From NCBI GenBank assembly GCA_003116995.1, contig BDSL01000034.1, forward strand, positions 620,001 through 684,000: DNA of 64,000 nt. Reading direction: 5' to 3'. Origin of the DNA: Yamagishiella unicocca (Eukaryota > Chlorophyta > Chlorophyceae > Chlamydomonadales > Volvocaceae). A program made the translations under genes and the position numbers. Shown here piece by piece: positions 21,807-33,559 of this stretch. The notes beneath the pieces are model-generated. The model worked only from the letters and a program-made list of their open reading frames with translations, had not been told where the DNA came from and ran no database searches. The stretch's first letter is position 1. Each line of letters begins with the position of its first letter.

Positions 21807-24800
21807 TCACAGCTGCAGCCAGGTACCTGCAGCTGCGCGGCGGCTGCCAGCATCCTCTCCTCCAACCTGCAGAACCAAGTGGGGGGCCTCCCCACCGTAG
21901 CTACTCCCATCACGGCCGCCAGAAGCGGCTGCCCTGGCCGGATGCTCCGAGCGCCCCAGCCCGTGGTGCCCTTGCTGCAGCCGCAACGCCGGCTGGGCTG
22001 CGCCGTGACCCGCCATCGGCGCGTGCTTTGTGGAGCCGCTTCTGAAGGGCAGCTGCTGAGCCGCGGTGCCCCCCTGCGCATCGTCCGTTCCTGGGTTGAC
22101 GTTGATGCGTCGTAAGACGGGCTGCTGCTGCTGCTGCAGCATGTCGAGCCGGAGGCGGCCGTCGGTCATCTCGTGGCGGCCGTCGCGTGGGTCGTGGTGG
22201 CCACGCACCAAATCTAAGCGCTCGAGTCGGAGCTGGTGGTGGCCGTCCCTGACGTGTACCGCTGAGCCTGGGTGCTGCTGGGCCTGGTAGCTATGGCGCC
22301 TTAACGTCACGGCGCCGCCAGCACGATGGGTATTGCCAAAGCCGCCTGTGTCGCTGCTGCCGCCTGTGTCGCTGGCGGGGCCGCTGACGCCGCCGCTGCT
22401 ACCGTTGTTACGCGGCTGGAACTCGTCACGACAGCCCCCACCACCATCATCGTTCGTCCTCAGCACTTGCCCGGACTGCTGCTGCTGCTGCAGCACGGAC
22501 AGCAGCTGCTTGAACATGCGCGCCGATGCCATCTCTTCCCCATGCTGCTTCTGCTCCTCATTGTATTGCAACTGCTGATGCCGGTGTTCGGCGCTGTTGG
22601 GGCCATACCTCTCGCCACCATTTGGGTTGTCGAGACGGGCCTCCCAAGCAACCGCGCTGAAGGCATGCTGCTGCTCCCGACCCGCCTCAAAGTCATCCCG
22701 CGGTCTTTGCCGCTCCTCGCTTCCCCAATCACCGTCACGTCCATCCTGGCCACTCTGCTGCGGCTGCTCGATGCCACCGGCGGTGCCCCCCTGGCCCACC
22801 TTCGCCCGCGAAAGGACACGGGCAGCGGCCGTGGCGGTCGCTTCCCCCGCGTCTTCGTGCTTGTGCCAGGCCGGCGCCCTGGAGACTACCGGCTGCTGCT
22901 TGCCGCACTCCATGGCCGCGCGATCCTGCTCGTCGCTCTCCACGCCATGCCGCTCCTGCTGCTTGCCCCGCACCGCCACCCACGGCTGCCAGTGCTGGTA
23001 CTGCGCCGCCCTGCCCGCCTGGCCACGCGTCGCTCCGCCCGCCGACTGCGTTGCGACCGGCAGGTACGCCAGCCGGCCGTTGGGCAGCTTGAGGCACACT
23101 GTACCACTGGGCGACAGCCGCGGCCGACGGGCATCCTCAGGTGCTACCAAAGGTTGCAGCTCCTCCTGGGGCCAGGCCGAAGCCGGCCCGGTGTCTTGTA
23201 GCGCGCCGGGACCAGCCAACGCCTGCAGCCGCAAGCGTGGCTGCAGCAGAGGCTCCTGCTGCTCCAGCTCGCCAGCGCCGGGGCCTGATGCGGCTTCCGG
23301 AGCCAGCACAGCCTCCGACCGGCCAATGCGCCGCAGGTGCAGCAGCGGCCGATGCTGCGGCCCCTGCTCCACTATGCCCGCAAACTGCTGGTCCTGCGAG
23401 TGGCGCCCGGTGCCCGCCGCTGGCTCCCTCCCTGCAGCCTCGCCAGGCAGGTCACAGCTGCTCCTCGAGTCCGCACCCCGAGGCTGCACCACCACCACCC
23501 GCTGCTGCTGCTGCGACTTGTCATCGCCCTCACACCCCAGGCGCTCCGTCTGGTTCCTGCTGTCCGCATTCTGATGGTGCTGCTGAGCTGCTCCAATCGC
23601 AAGGGCGTGCAGCGCGGGTCTCTGAAGCGTCTGGACATCAGGCGCGCCCCCATCGGCCTCGGGCCCTCCGCCCTGCGCCGGCTGCGGCACCGGACGCTCG
23701 CTGCCGCGCCGCATGGAAGCCCCGGGGAGCTCCGAGGCGGGGACAATATCGACGACCAACCCTGACGGCCGCCGCGCACCCTTCGACCGCTCAAATCCGC
23801 GGTCCAGCTCACCACCGCGGTCCAGCTCTCGTTCCTCCTCCTCCCAATCCCAGGCCGACGGCCGCACTCCCCTCCTGGCGCCCGCGAGCGACGCCGAGTG
23901 CTCCCTCGACCCTGTCAACGGTCGCGCTCCCGACGACGCCAGCGAGCGCATACTGCCCCCCGACGCCGTGTCACCCGGCACAGCTATGTCGGCAGAGCTT
24001 TGGCGCCCGCCTGCTCCCACGTGGCCGTGGAGCCCATACCCCGCACTGGGCCTGGGTGCGGCGGCCCGAGCGGCAGGGTGCCGCTTTCCAACCGGCTGCG
24101 GCACCGGCTGCCGGCCGCCCACAGGCCGATCGAAGCCGTGGGTCTGCTTGTAGATGCCGCAGGCATTGCAGACGGTCTGGGCTGTGACCCTGTCCTTGCG
24201 CCACAGCGGCGTCTGCGTGGTGCCGCAGTTGGAGCACAGCAGCGGGCCCTTATGGTTTCGGGGCGGCCGCGGCGGCGGCTGCCAATTTGCGCCGCCGTGT
24301 TCGGCCTCATCGCCGCCGTCAAGCAGGGCCTTGCAGTCGTCGGTCGGCGTCGTGCCGTTCGGCGCACGGTCCGGGTGGCTGAGATCGAAGCCGCACCCCT
24401 GGCGGTTGCGGGCCGCTAAGGCGTGCGCCTTGCTGCGGGCGGCAGCGCCGGGGCTGCTGTGCGCCCATGTGTGCTGGTAGTGCTGGTCCGCCAGCGAAGC
24501 CGCCTTTCGTGCGCGGTGGGACGCGTTTGGCCCTGACCATCCCCCTCGCGGGTGCGGACCATCCCCCTCGCTGCTTTCACTGTCTTCGCTGTGTTCAGAC
24601 GACTGGCTACCGTCAGCCGGACGCCCGGTGCGGCCACCACCGCCCGTACCCTTGCCTGCGCCCGACGCGGCTGACTGGGGTAGGAACTCAAGGAAGGACG
24701 CCAGCATGGGCGAGAGCCGCCCTGCCGTGCGATGAGACGATGGCAGCGCAGCGGCCCCGGCAGAGCCCAGAGCTGCGGCGGTGGACAGGGGAGCGGCCAA

Positions 24801-26453
24801 TGCACGCGCCCTGCCGCCGGACTGAAGGTCCGGTGCTGGCGGCCCCATAGCTGCTGCTTTGAGTCGCTCCAGGTGCGCCGCGGTTGGTGCTGACGGCGGC
24901 CGGACGAGCTGCGAGCGTGGCCGGCGCGGAATTTCCCGAAAGAGCTCGTCGTCGTCATCCTGCAGAGGATAGAAGCAGGGATGGACAATGAAGTAGGTGT
25001 TGTTTGGAGAAGTTTGGAAATCGCGGATGCGGATGAGCGGGCGATGGGAGACGGTAGGCGCGGTGGGCGCACAGTACAGTTTCTTTACATGACGACGCAG
25101 TGCGTGGAGCTAGCATTACGGTACCCCCGGATGACACCTGCCTAGAATCCGCATGCGAAGTATTGCCATTGAAACGCGGATAGGAAATGCGAAGGCGGCC
25201 TGAATGGAATTTGTTTTGCTTCACCTCAAGGACGGTCTATACCATGTCCTTCATTTTCGCGCGTGTGGCCATTGCCCCCCGACTACCTGTACTACTCACG
25301 TTAGCACCCATCAACGACCTGAAGGTGATCCCTGGGCCGGCCGTGGAGGGCGTGATGTACACGCCATCGCCTACGTTCACCATGCCCTCCTCGGCCTGCA
25401 GCTCCACCAGCTCTACGTCAATAAGCGGCGCCTCGAAAGGGCTAGCAGGGTCAGCCGGCAGAGCGAGCTTGCCGCCCGCGCCGACTTCTTCCCCCTGCAC
25501 CTCGCCAGTTCCTGGCGCTCCGTCACCCGTGGCTGCCGGAAGGCCCTCGTGGCGCATGCGAACCAGCAACGCCGCAACCGTGTCGGTGTCAACATCCATT
25601 GTGAGATCCGCGCCGCTGCTGACGTCTAGGATGGTAGGCTGCCGCTGCTGCTCCGGCTGCTGGCCGCTTTGCTCCTGCGTCTCCTGTGCCTCCTGCTCCA
25701 GCCTTGGTAACGACAGCGTTGGCGATGGCTGTCTTGCACTACATGAGGCAGGGAGGTCATTCGGCTCGGATGGGAGATGCTGAGCAAGCTGGAATATTTC
25801 AGCGGTAGGCTGCGGCGCCTGTGACAGCTGCAGTAGATGCGCCAGCTGTGCGTACTGCTGCGGTTGGAGGCCACGAGCGATCTGGGAGTCATGCAGCAAT
25901 TGATCCACGACCTGGACACGCAAACGCTTCAGGGCGCGATCCTGGTCGAGTGCGATTTGTTGGTTGGTGTCGGGACCGAACGCTGCTGCAATGTGGTCGT
26001 GCGAATTGAGGTCCTCATCGCGGGGCGCATTGCACAGGTGAGCCTGTTGTTGATGTCGTGTATACATTTGTTGATTTTGGTCCGCTAATGACGCTATTGC
26101 TGCTGCGTACGCTGCCCAGCCCGGCAGCTTTTGCACCGGCTGGTGCCCGTGGATATACCCGACAGGCAACGAGCCCCGGTCACTGCCGGCAGCATCAAGG
26201 GTCATTGAGCTTTTCAAAGACGCACAGATGTGCTCGTCTCTAAGCTCAGGCGCCCGTAGACGAAGAGCCGCGCCCAGCGCGACTTTTGGGTCAACCTGAA
26301 GAATTTGCCCGCAACAAGCGCAGGTTAAGGCAATCCGGTATACATATTTTTCCTGACGACAGGCAGCACAAGCACATGGTCAAAGATGAAAGATACCTGA
26401 GGTCCCCAGTTAGCTTCGTCTCGGGGTCCACGCTTCCGCGGCAGGTAGGCCAT
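21807..26453 (-). CDS. Large GATA zinc-finger transcription factor (copy 2 of a convergent pair)
   Basis: Minus-strand exons 26453-26397, 26352-25300 and 24959-21807 join in phase to 1,420 aa. The GATA finger has Cys612-x2-Cys615, TPLWRKDR, an 18-residue loop and Cys634-x2-Cys637, then GIYKQTHGFDRPVGGR; the block from PPRNHKGPLL to PVGGR is nearly identical to the paralogue at 8.7-13.5 kb. Here the finger is not split by an intron. Exon 2 carries VDTDTVAALLVRMRHEGL, matching TVAAFLLRMRSTGG in the paralogue, and exon 3 opens with DDDDELFREIPRRPR. The N terminus has an extra cysteine group LTCACCGQIL. Long Gln/Gly/Arg-rich stretches follow the finger. Met 26453 is chosen because the upstream exon ends at a good donor and joins in phase; the 44-bp first intron is short. 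A TTG or Met 26205 start in exon 2 is the alternative. Confidence 0.82.
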
Positions 26454-28012
26454 CGGTCTAAGCTTTACGGAAAAATCACGACCGTCAGTTGGGTGCCATA
26501 CTGCAGGTGATAGCCTGAAGTGCGGACAGTATGCCGCAGTGCATGGCCCGTTGCAGAAACGTTGGACACAGCGGGTAACTGCCTTCTACAGAAATCCAGA
26601 GGCCCTGTACGCAAGGCAGTCAAGCCTATCAGAAAGCAGAGTAACAGGCTCTTCGGGGTTCAGCTACAACTCCAGACGCGTTGCCGAAGGTGGCTGCGTT
26701 TGTTGTCAAAGTTCGGCAGCAGTACTACGCACAGCAGCACCAGAAGGCACCGCACAAGATGTGTCTGGAAGGAAGACTTGTACGCTCGTAGAGGGCGTCA
26801 GCTCCTTGCTGTGACTAGCGTACGGCCCGGCCTCCCGGACGAATCTTCCCGCAACCATGCAGCAGTCGCCCACTAAGAGATACTTACTGTTTTGGTTAAA
26901 TTTTGTAGAAGAAGGGACGTCGGGTGTTTCGCTTGATGCTGACTGGTGCCGAGAACTGCCCGGACAGGAAAGTGCGTTGTAACTTTTGATGGTCACAAGT
27001 TGAAGTAATACTTAATCCCTGTATCCTTTGTTCACTTTTTAAGGTCGGAATTACCTTGCCCAGTCAGTATCCCATGTTCCATTCAACCTTTCGCCTGCCA
27101 CCCTCGCTTTCGCGTCGTACTTTGACGTAGTTGTAAAGCGAGTTGAGATAGCATTCTTAGATCACAAGGAATGATACCTACAAGGCTCAATCTTGTGCTT
27201 GAAAAACTCAGGCTGCCCTCCAGGGTCGTGCTCACACTTTACCAAAACACTCGTTCAAGAAGCATTCGCCCTTCAGACGAAGCTGGAAAGGATGACAAAA
27301 CCGCTTTGATAATTTGTCTTAATTCCAGACGTTTTTGCTGCGCAAAATTGGACCCGGTCAGAGGTTTGTTGTGAAGTTTCAGTTTTGGCAATTAGGGAAG
27401 AACAGACAGACTATCTACGGTAATTTGATTCGTGCCAAGGAAAGGCATGGACTAGATTGGAACAAGCCGTGTCTTGCCGTATCATCAAATTTGTAACGGG
27501 GACCGTAGGACCCACACGTCGCCGCCCAGCGGCTGCGACCGATCGGCTGGGCACCGCGCATTGCGATGCCATGTTATATTAATCTCATCGCATCATGCAT
27601 GAATCTCGTGCGGATCCTCTAGGGCATCGCGCCCGGGCAACATGCCTTTATTTTCGCGTCGTATGCGGGCGGGCAACACTGTGATCGCTCCGACGCATCG
27701 GCCTCGTTTTTTGGGCCATTGGAACGTATCTCTGATTGCCTTAAGTCTCATGGGAAGGTACATTGCAAAGAGGCGTGATGCCTAACCTCACTCGCAACTA
27801 TATGCACGAAATTTGTATGTGGTGATATACGGCACTTTGCTGCGACTTGCACTATGCGTAGTCGGTACCTAGGCATTCTTCTTAATTGGCAGATGGCCGG
27901 TTAGTTAACTATGGGGATCATTAGCTGCTGTAGGTTGTCACTCCGGCCTTTGTTCCCTTATACTTGCAGCCGGCGTTGCTTGCTGCCTCTAGGTCTGAGT
28001 GCCTTCAGTTCC
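26454..28012. other. Divergent intergenic region
   Basis: About 1.6 kb between the divergent second GATA gene and the formiminotransferase-like gene. It is AT-richer than the genes and has only short unsupported frames. It must contain both promoters; no defined element could be assigned. Confidence 0.4.
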
Positions 28013-31000
28013 ATGCCAAATGATGAACTTCATTCTGCTCTAGGTGCGCAAGGACATTGTGTCGTGCTTGGTGTGCACAACAATGTCGCGCTACCTGCGC
28101 GTTGCAAGCTTGCGGCCAAGTGCAGGCACGGTGTGACCTAGTCCACGTTGTTCTGGACACGACGTATACATGTGTGTGCAGGATGCAACGTTTACATCTC
28201 TGAAGGTCGCGACAAGCGGCTAATCGAGCGTCTTCAGGTTAGTAGGAGTGGGCGCTCGGTGCCTGTGCGTCGCCTTTTGTAATGATAAGCAAATGGATGA
28301 CAAGTGCATTGGGTGTTGGTCCTTGCAGGCGGAGGCAGAAGCCACCCATGGCGTCGCGCTCGCAAATGTCTTTGTAGACGAACCATACAATCGAACCGGC
28401 TTCACTTTCGTTAGCTCTCAGGCTGATCGGGTGAGCTGGGAGTGGCTGATCCGCTGCAAGCCTTACCCCGTCATGCGTATATCAGCTGTCACAACGCCAG
28501 CTTGGAGGGAACGTGAGAGCGCCAGGGCGCGAGGCCTTGCCATCGCACGGCAGAGGGCAGCGGTGCCTCAACGTCGTGCGATGCGTCACGACCCACACAT
28601 CCAACGCCAATGGCGGCCCCCGCTGCCTTCCAACCCGCGACCTGTTCGGGCAGCGCACGCTACGGGCATATGTCAATCATACGCACCGATGCCAACTCCA
28701 CACAAAGCTGTTTTGTCCAGTCGGCTGGGTCCACACGCTAAACTGCTGCAAAAGTCCAGTAGCGTACACTCGGACGCCTCCGCGGCGCTCCTCCTTCCGC
28801 CAACAACACCTCCATCGACACCCCACCCACCGACCTGTCGACATGGGCCCCCCACCTCACCACAGCCGCCCATGACCATAACATCCATAGCCACCACCAG
28901 GGGCTCCCTCGCTGATCCCCACCGACAGCAGCCACCGCCACGCCGCCGGCGACTTCCTTTTATCTTCCGCCAGCTCCTCTCCACCCCTCCCCTGCCCTGC
29001 CCTACCCCCAGCTCATAGCGGCCGTGGTGCGTCTGAGCCGTGCCGCGTTGCAGCTCCTGGACCTCCGCTTGCACGACGCCAGCCATCCCCGCCTGGGCAT
29101 CGTGGACCACATCTCCCTGCACCCGCTGGGCAGCCTGGTAGTGCCCGCGCCCGCGCAGCTCCATTCGCTGCATCCCTCCCACTCGCACTCGCACTCCCAC
29201 TCCCACGACCTCCAACGCCACCAGCACGCCCAGCGGCAGCACCAGCAGCCCGCCCAGGCGCACCAGCGGCAGCACCCGCACCCGCACCCGCACCCGCACC
29301 CGCACCCGCGCCAGCACCAGCACCAGCACAACCTGGGAGATGAAAAACACGTGGCGCACGGATCTGGGTCGGCCACCAGCAGCAGCAGCAGCAGCAGCGG
29401 TGGCAGTGAGCACGGCTGGGTCCTTGCCGGCGCCGGCGACGACGACCAGCACATCAACGTGTGGGAGCCGCCGCCGCCTGGCTTGGCCGGGCTGGCGGTT
29501 GCGGCCTCGTGCGCGCAGTACATCGCGTGGCACCTGTCAGGAGGTGACGGCTCCACCGAGACAGCGGCGGAGGCGGTGACGGCCGGGGGAGCAGCGGGGG
29601 CCGGGCTGCTGGGCGGCGCCGCCGCCCAGCCGTCCGCCCCGCCCGCCCTCCCAGTCTACTTGTACGGATACGCGCACCCCACCCGGCGCTGCTTGTCGGA
29701 CGTACGGCGGCATCTGGGTAGGTGGCGGGGCCGGAAGGCTGGAGGGAGGGAAGGCGGGGACCGGCGAGGTGGTGCGACCTTGGGGGGCCGCCGGTAGGGC
29801 GGCGGTTGCGTGTTTTTCGCTGGTGTGCCGCACGGCCCGCTGGCGCAGGAGCTGCCTGGGGGGTGGGGCGCCAGTGACGGCTAGGCGGGCAGCCCATGCG
29901 GGTAAGCCACCTACCAAAGCCTGGGGTGCCGTAGTTACAAACGCGCTACCCCGTGGGGGGTCCCCCAAGGGGCAGTACGACGCCGCGACGCAGCGCGCCG
30001 TGAGGCTAGGCGCACTCGGTTTTCCGTATCCAGGGGCGCGTTGTACGGCATGCTGCGCTCCGGAACCTGTGATCATCGGGCCCTCATCATCGCCCTCCTC
30101 ATCGCCCCGCCGGGCCTCCCACCCGCCGCCTCCGCCTTTGCCGTCGCACCGGCATGTGTTCACCCGCCTCCTCCCCCGGGCCCCCACCGGTCCGTCCCCA
30201 GGCTACTTCCGGAGCTCACCACAGGGCGGGTGGCGCGGGGACCTGTCGCAGCAGCTGCCCGCCGCACACGACCTGCTGCAGTTCCCGCCGGACATAGGGC
30301 CCGCCGAGGTGCCGGCGCGGTCGGGGTTGGTGACGATAGGAGCTGTCCCATGGGTCGTGAACTACAACGTGCCGCTGGTCAACGTGGACCTGCAAGAAGG
30401 TGGGCCGCGCGCCGCGCGTCGGGTGGTGGCGCCTGGTGGCCCCTGGCCGGTTGCGTGATGTGGGTCGGGTGGTGGCGCCTGGTGGCCCCTGGCCGGTTGC
30501 GTGATGTGGGTCGGGTGGTGGCGCCTGGTGGCCCCTGGCCGGTTGCGTGATGTGGGTCGGGTGGTGGCGCCTGGTGGCCCCTGGCCGGTTGCGTGATGTG
30601 GGTCGGGTGGTGGCGCCTGGTGGCCCTGGCCGGTTGCGTGATGTGGGTCGGGTGGTGGCGCCTGGTGGCCCCTGGCCGGTTGCGTGATGTGGGTCGGGTG
30701 GTGGCGCCTGGTGGCCCCTGGCCGGTTGCGTGATGTGGGTCGGGTGGTGGCGCCTGGTGGCCCCTGGCCGGTTGCGTGATGTGGGTCGGGTGGTGGCGCC
30801 TGGTGGCCCCTGGCCGGTTGCGTGATGTGGGTCGGGTGATGGTGCCTGTGCCTGGGTAACTGACAATTCTGCCCCTGGCCGGTTGGCGATGTGGGTCGGG
30901 TAGATGGCTTAAGTCGGATCACGTGGCACTGGGTAGGCGTGCAGCGGCTGGCTGCGAGTAGGTGGTTGCGCGCACCAGTCGGATCAGCCAGTACCACGCG

Positions 31001-32033
31001 CTCCTTTCTCATCTGGGTTGTGGCACGAAGACGAGTCTTGCGCGTTTTGGGAGGGGGGGGGACCCTAGAGCTGCCATGCAGCCCCGCCAGCACCGGCCCT
31101 TTGGTGCCTCCTCCATACCACTGACGCCGCCCCCTTCAATCCGCTCCAAACCGGCCCCTGGGCCCTCGCCCCCGGGTGGTGTTGGTGCGACTCCTCGCAG
31201 CGAAATGGCTGGCGAGGGCGCTGTCCGAACGCGGTGGTGGCCTGCCCTGCGTGGAGGTGCGCCAGCTGGGCTGGGCATGTGTGTGCGTCATGGGACCCGT
31301 GGTGCCATAGCACGTTCTTACGACCCGCAAGGGTTGAGGAAAACAGACAATGGCCGTGTTACCAGAAACTGGTATTCACAGGACATAGAAGCGTGAACTG
31401 GTTCCGGAGGTACGCGCCGCCAGGGCGGCTTGAGGCGCAGCGGGTTTGCTGCGGGGGGATCAGAGCCTTCAGAGGTGCAGTTGCGAGGGACGTGGCACGT
31501 AGCAGCTCCGCCGCGCACGCTCATACCGACCCAGCGTCAGGGGCTCCATACCCACCCACGAGTTTTGCGACGGGCTCACCCGACTGACTGCTGCCGTGCT
31601 CTCCCAGCCTTTGGACAGCACGCCACGTTCCTTCAATCCTTTTCCCGTTCCGTTTCCCCTCCTCCCCGGTCTCCTCTGGCTCCCCTTCCGTGGGCCCTCC
31701 CCCGCACTTCCCCATTTGTACGCTCCTCCGTTCCAACCCAACCCCGCCGCTGCCCGCCACTCCGCCCGTGCCTCACTCCGTCGCCCGGTATCGCACATCC
31801 ACGACCCGCAGGCCATGGCACTCCAGCACGCGGACAACTCTCTTGAGGTGGCATGTAACTTGTTGGACGAGTCCACGTCGCCTCAGCAGCAGGTGCAAGC
31901 GCGGCTGGAGGCGTTGGCGTCGTCCCGCGGCCTGGAGCAGCGGTCGGTGCTGCAGGGGTACCGCACGAACAAGAGCCCTGAGGAGCTGCTGCGTGCGGCG
32001 CTGGCGGTGGCGGGGCGGTGGCGGGGACAGTAG
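28013..32033 (+). CDS. Formiminotransferase-like folate enzyme (plant FTCD-N type)
   Basis: Exons 28013-28043, 28182-28237, 28329-28430, 29012-29717, 30202-30399, 31201-31280 and 31812-32033 join to 464 aa. Family landmarks in order: ALGCNVYISEGRDKRLIERL; EPYNRTGFTFVS; HPRLGIVDHISLHPL (the conserved His region of formiminotransferases); VYLYGYAHPTRR; IGAVPWVVNYNVPL; RALSERGGGLPCVEV; and EVACNLLDESTSP at the end. Related enzymes move a formimino or formyl group between glutamate and tetrahydrofolate; plant members (Arabidopsis At2g20830) have only this half and their substrate is not settled. The protein is about 140 aa longer than plant homologues because of a His/Gln/Ser-rich insertion in exon 4. 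The donor of exon 6 could be one of three in-phase GTs. The start follows from phase and ALGC homology to plant N termini. Confidence 0.85.
29191..29398 (+). repeat. His/Gln/Ser-coding low-complexity block
   Basis: CACTCG, CACCAGCAC and CCGCACCCGCACC repeats followed by an AGCAGC run encode HSHSHS, QHQQ, HPHPHP and poly-Ser. The frame stays open and joins conserved domain sequence on both sides, so it is a coding expansion rather than an intron. Confidence 0.8.
30417..30845. repeat. 46-bp minisatellite, about 9 copies, intronic
   Basis: The unit starts GGGTGGTGGCGCCTGGTGGC and ends GCGTGATGTGGGTC; period 46 bp. One copy near 30,620 lacks a single C. The array lies just downstream of the donor of exon 5 of the formiminotransferase-like gene. 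A long minus-strand frame across it (30216-30866) is only the repeat translated. Confidence 0.9.
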
Positions 32034-32490
32034 AGGAAGCGGGAACAGAAGTGCGGCAGCGGGTGCTGGGCGCCGGCTTCGGGAGTAAGCGGAGAGTATC
32101 GACGTTGTGGAGGGGAGCCAGAAAATGTGATGTTGGGTTGAATGGTGGTGTATTTATTTACCATTAAGCCGTGAAAGTCCACGGAAAATATACAGTGGAC
32201 GTTGATGGTGGGTTGGGATGGTGGTGCGTGTGGGGGCCGAGTGGGGAGGCGGGGGCCGTGTGAGAGGGCGCGAGTGAATGCAACCTTTTGGTTCACGGAA
32301 GTTTCTCATCCACACAGAAGAGCACTGCATAGGTAGGGCCGTTACCTGAAGAATTATTCGCGAGTGATGTGTGAAAAGTGAGATGCATCTCGAGGTCAAG
32401 GCGGTTGTACGGCACACAACAGCGTGTGTATGGCACGACTTTCGCGGCGAGCCAACTGGCTGCTGCCCGTCCGTTGCCTGCTGAACCGAT

Positions 32491-32495
32491 TGTAA
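32491..32495 (+). terminator. TGTAA polyadenylation signal candidate
   Basis: TGTAA, the usual volvocine poly(A) signal, lies about 460 bp after the stop of the formiminotransferase-like gene, within normal 3' UTR length for these algae. Confidence 0.4.
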
Positions 32496-32499
32496 TATA

Positions 32500-33559
32500 C
32501 TTGATATTGTTTGCAGGCAAACTGACGTTCTTGCAATCGGATGTGGGGTTTAACCCGCCGCTACCTCAGCTCGGCAAGTTGGCAAAGGGGATCTGGCGCA
32601 CGTGCGCATGCCACGTGAGCCCGTTGCTTGCGTAAAGGTGGGAGGTTGATCTGGCTCGCAGCAGACGGCACCATGCGCGCACGACCGATGTCAAGGGATG
32701 GCGAATGACACACGATTGTGGCGGATGACACGGCTTCACTTTTATAAAGCCTACACGAAATGTGGCGGTTCAGGACAGCAGGATCGGGGCGCACAGTCCG
32801 GGCAGGCCGGTGTCTCCTGGACATGCGCTTGCTACCAGTACCTGCCAGTACAGGCGGTGCTGCACTGACCTCCCGAACTGACCGGGCCGCTTGCATGATT
32901 TTTCTTGTCCTAGGCATGGAAGGCCTCGGTCTTCATAAAAGAAGGTATCTACTTGCAGAGCGGGTAACCAGCGAATATTATGTGTACGGCACGAGTTGGG
33001 TGGCCTGATGTCCGCGTCGATCTGAGTCACCCAGGCCGCGCCGACAGGCGCCGACGTCTCTGCCCACATCCGGGCAAAGCGTGCGGTGCCTATTCAGCGC
33101 CTACCCTTCCCACACAAATCCCCGATTCCTTGCTACTCACAGCGAAGTTGAAAGTTTGCAACCATGCTAAAGACGCTGTTTAGAGGACACGCCCGCGAAT
33201 ACGGCCCTCATAACGCGACCGCGGCGGACGCAAGTTCGCCCTCAGCTCGCCCAGCTGGAGCAGGCGGGCTTCTGCTTAGCCTGCCGGGTCCGGTGAGGCA
33301 ATCTGGGTAGCCGGCGCGAAATGGCGCGGAACGGGATGTCCTGCGACCCGCGGGGTCGGTGCGTCGTAGTTGCTGTCCGTCTCACCAAGACCCGTCGTAG
33401 CCGAATGGCGCACGAGGACGTGGCTAAATCGTGGGCGCTTGGATGCGTCGGATGCTTCGACTCCAGGCGCGAGCGCGATTTCGTCGTTTTCTGACGCCTC
33501 GGTCGCCTCCTCCTACCTGGCCCATTCTTTCCGAGCCTGCGTGAAGGCTGACCTTTTGA
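32500..33559. other. Spacer; may hold 5' exon of CBM21 gene
   Basis: About 1 kb. A plus frame at 33330-33494 starts MARNGMSCDPRGRC and ends at a TGA, and another frame runs 33370-33627. Neither joins in phase to the CBM21 exons with a clear splice site, so no exon is called. Confidence 0.3.

Noticed and set aside
30216..31093. Long minus-strand frames with repeated RPTSRNRPGATRRHHP
   Set aside because: They are the 46-bp intronic minisatellite translated; the period and copy differences explain the frame.
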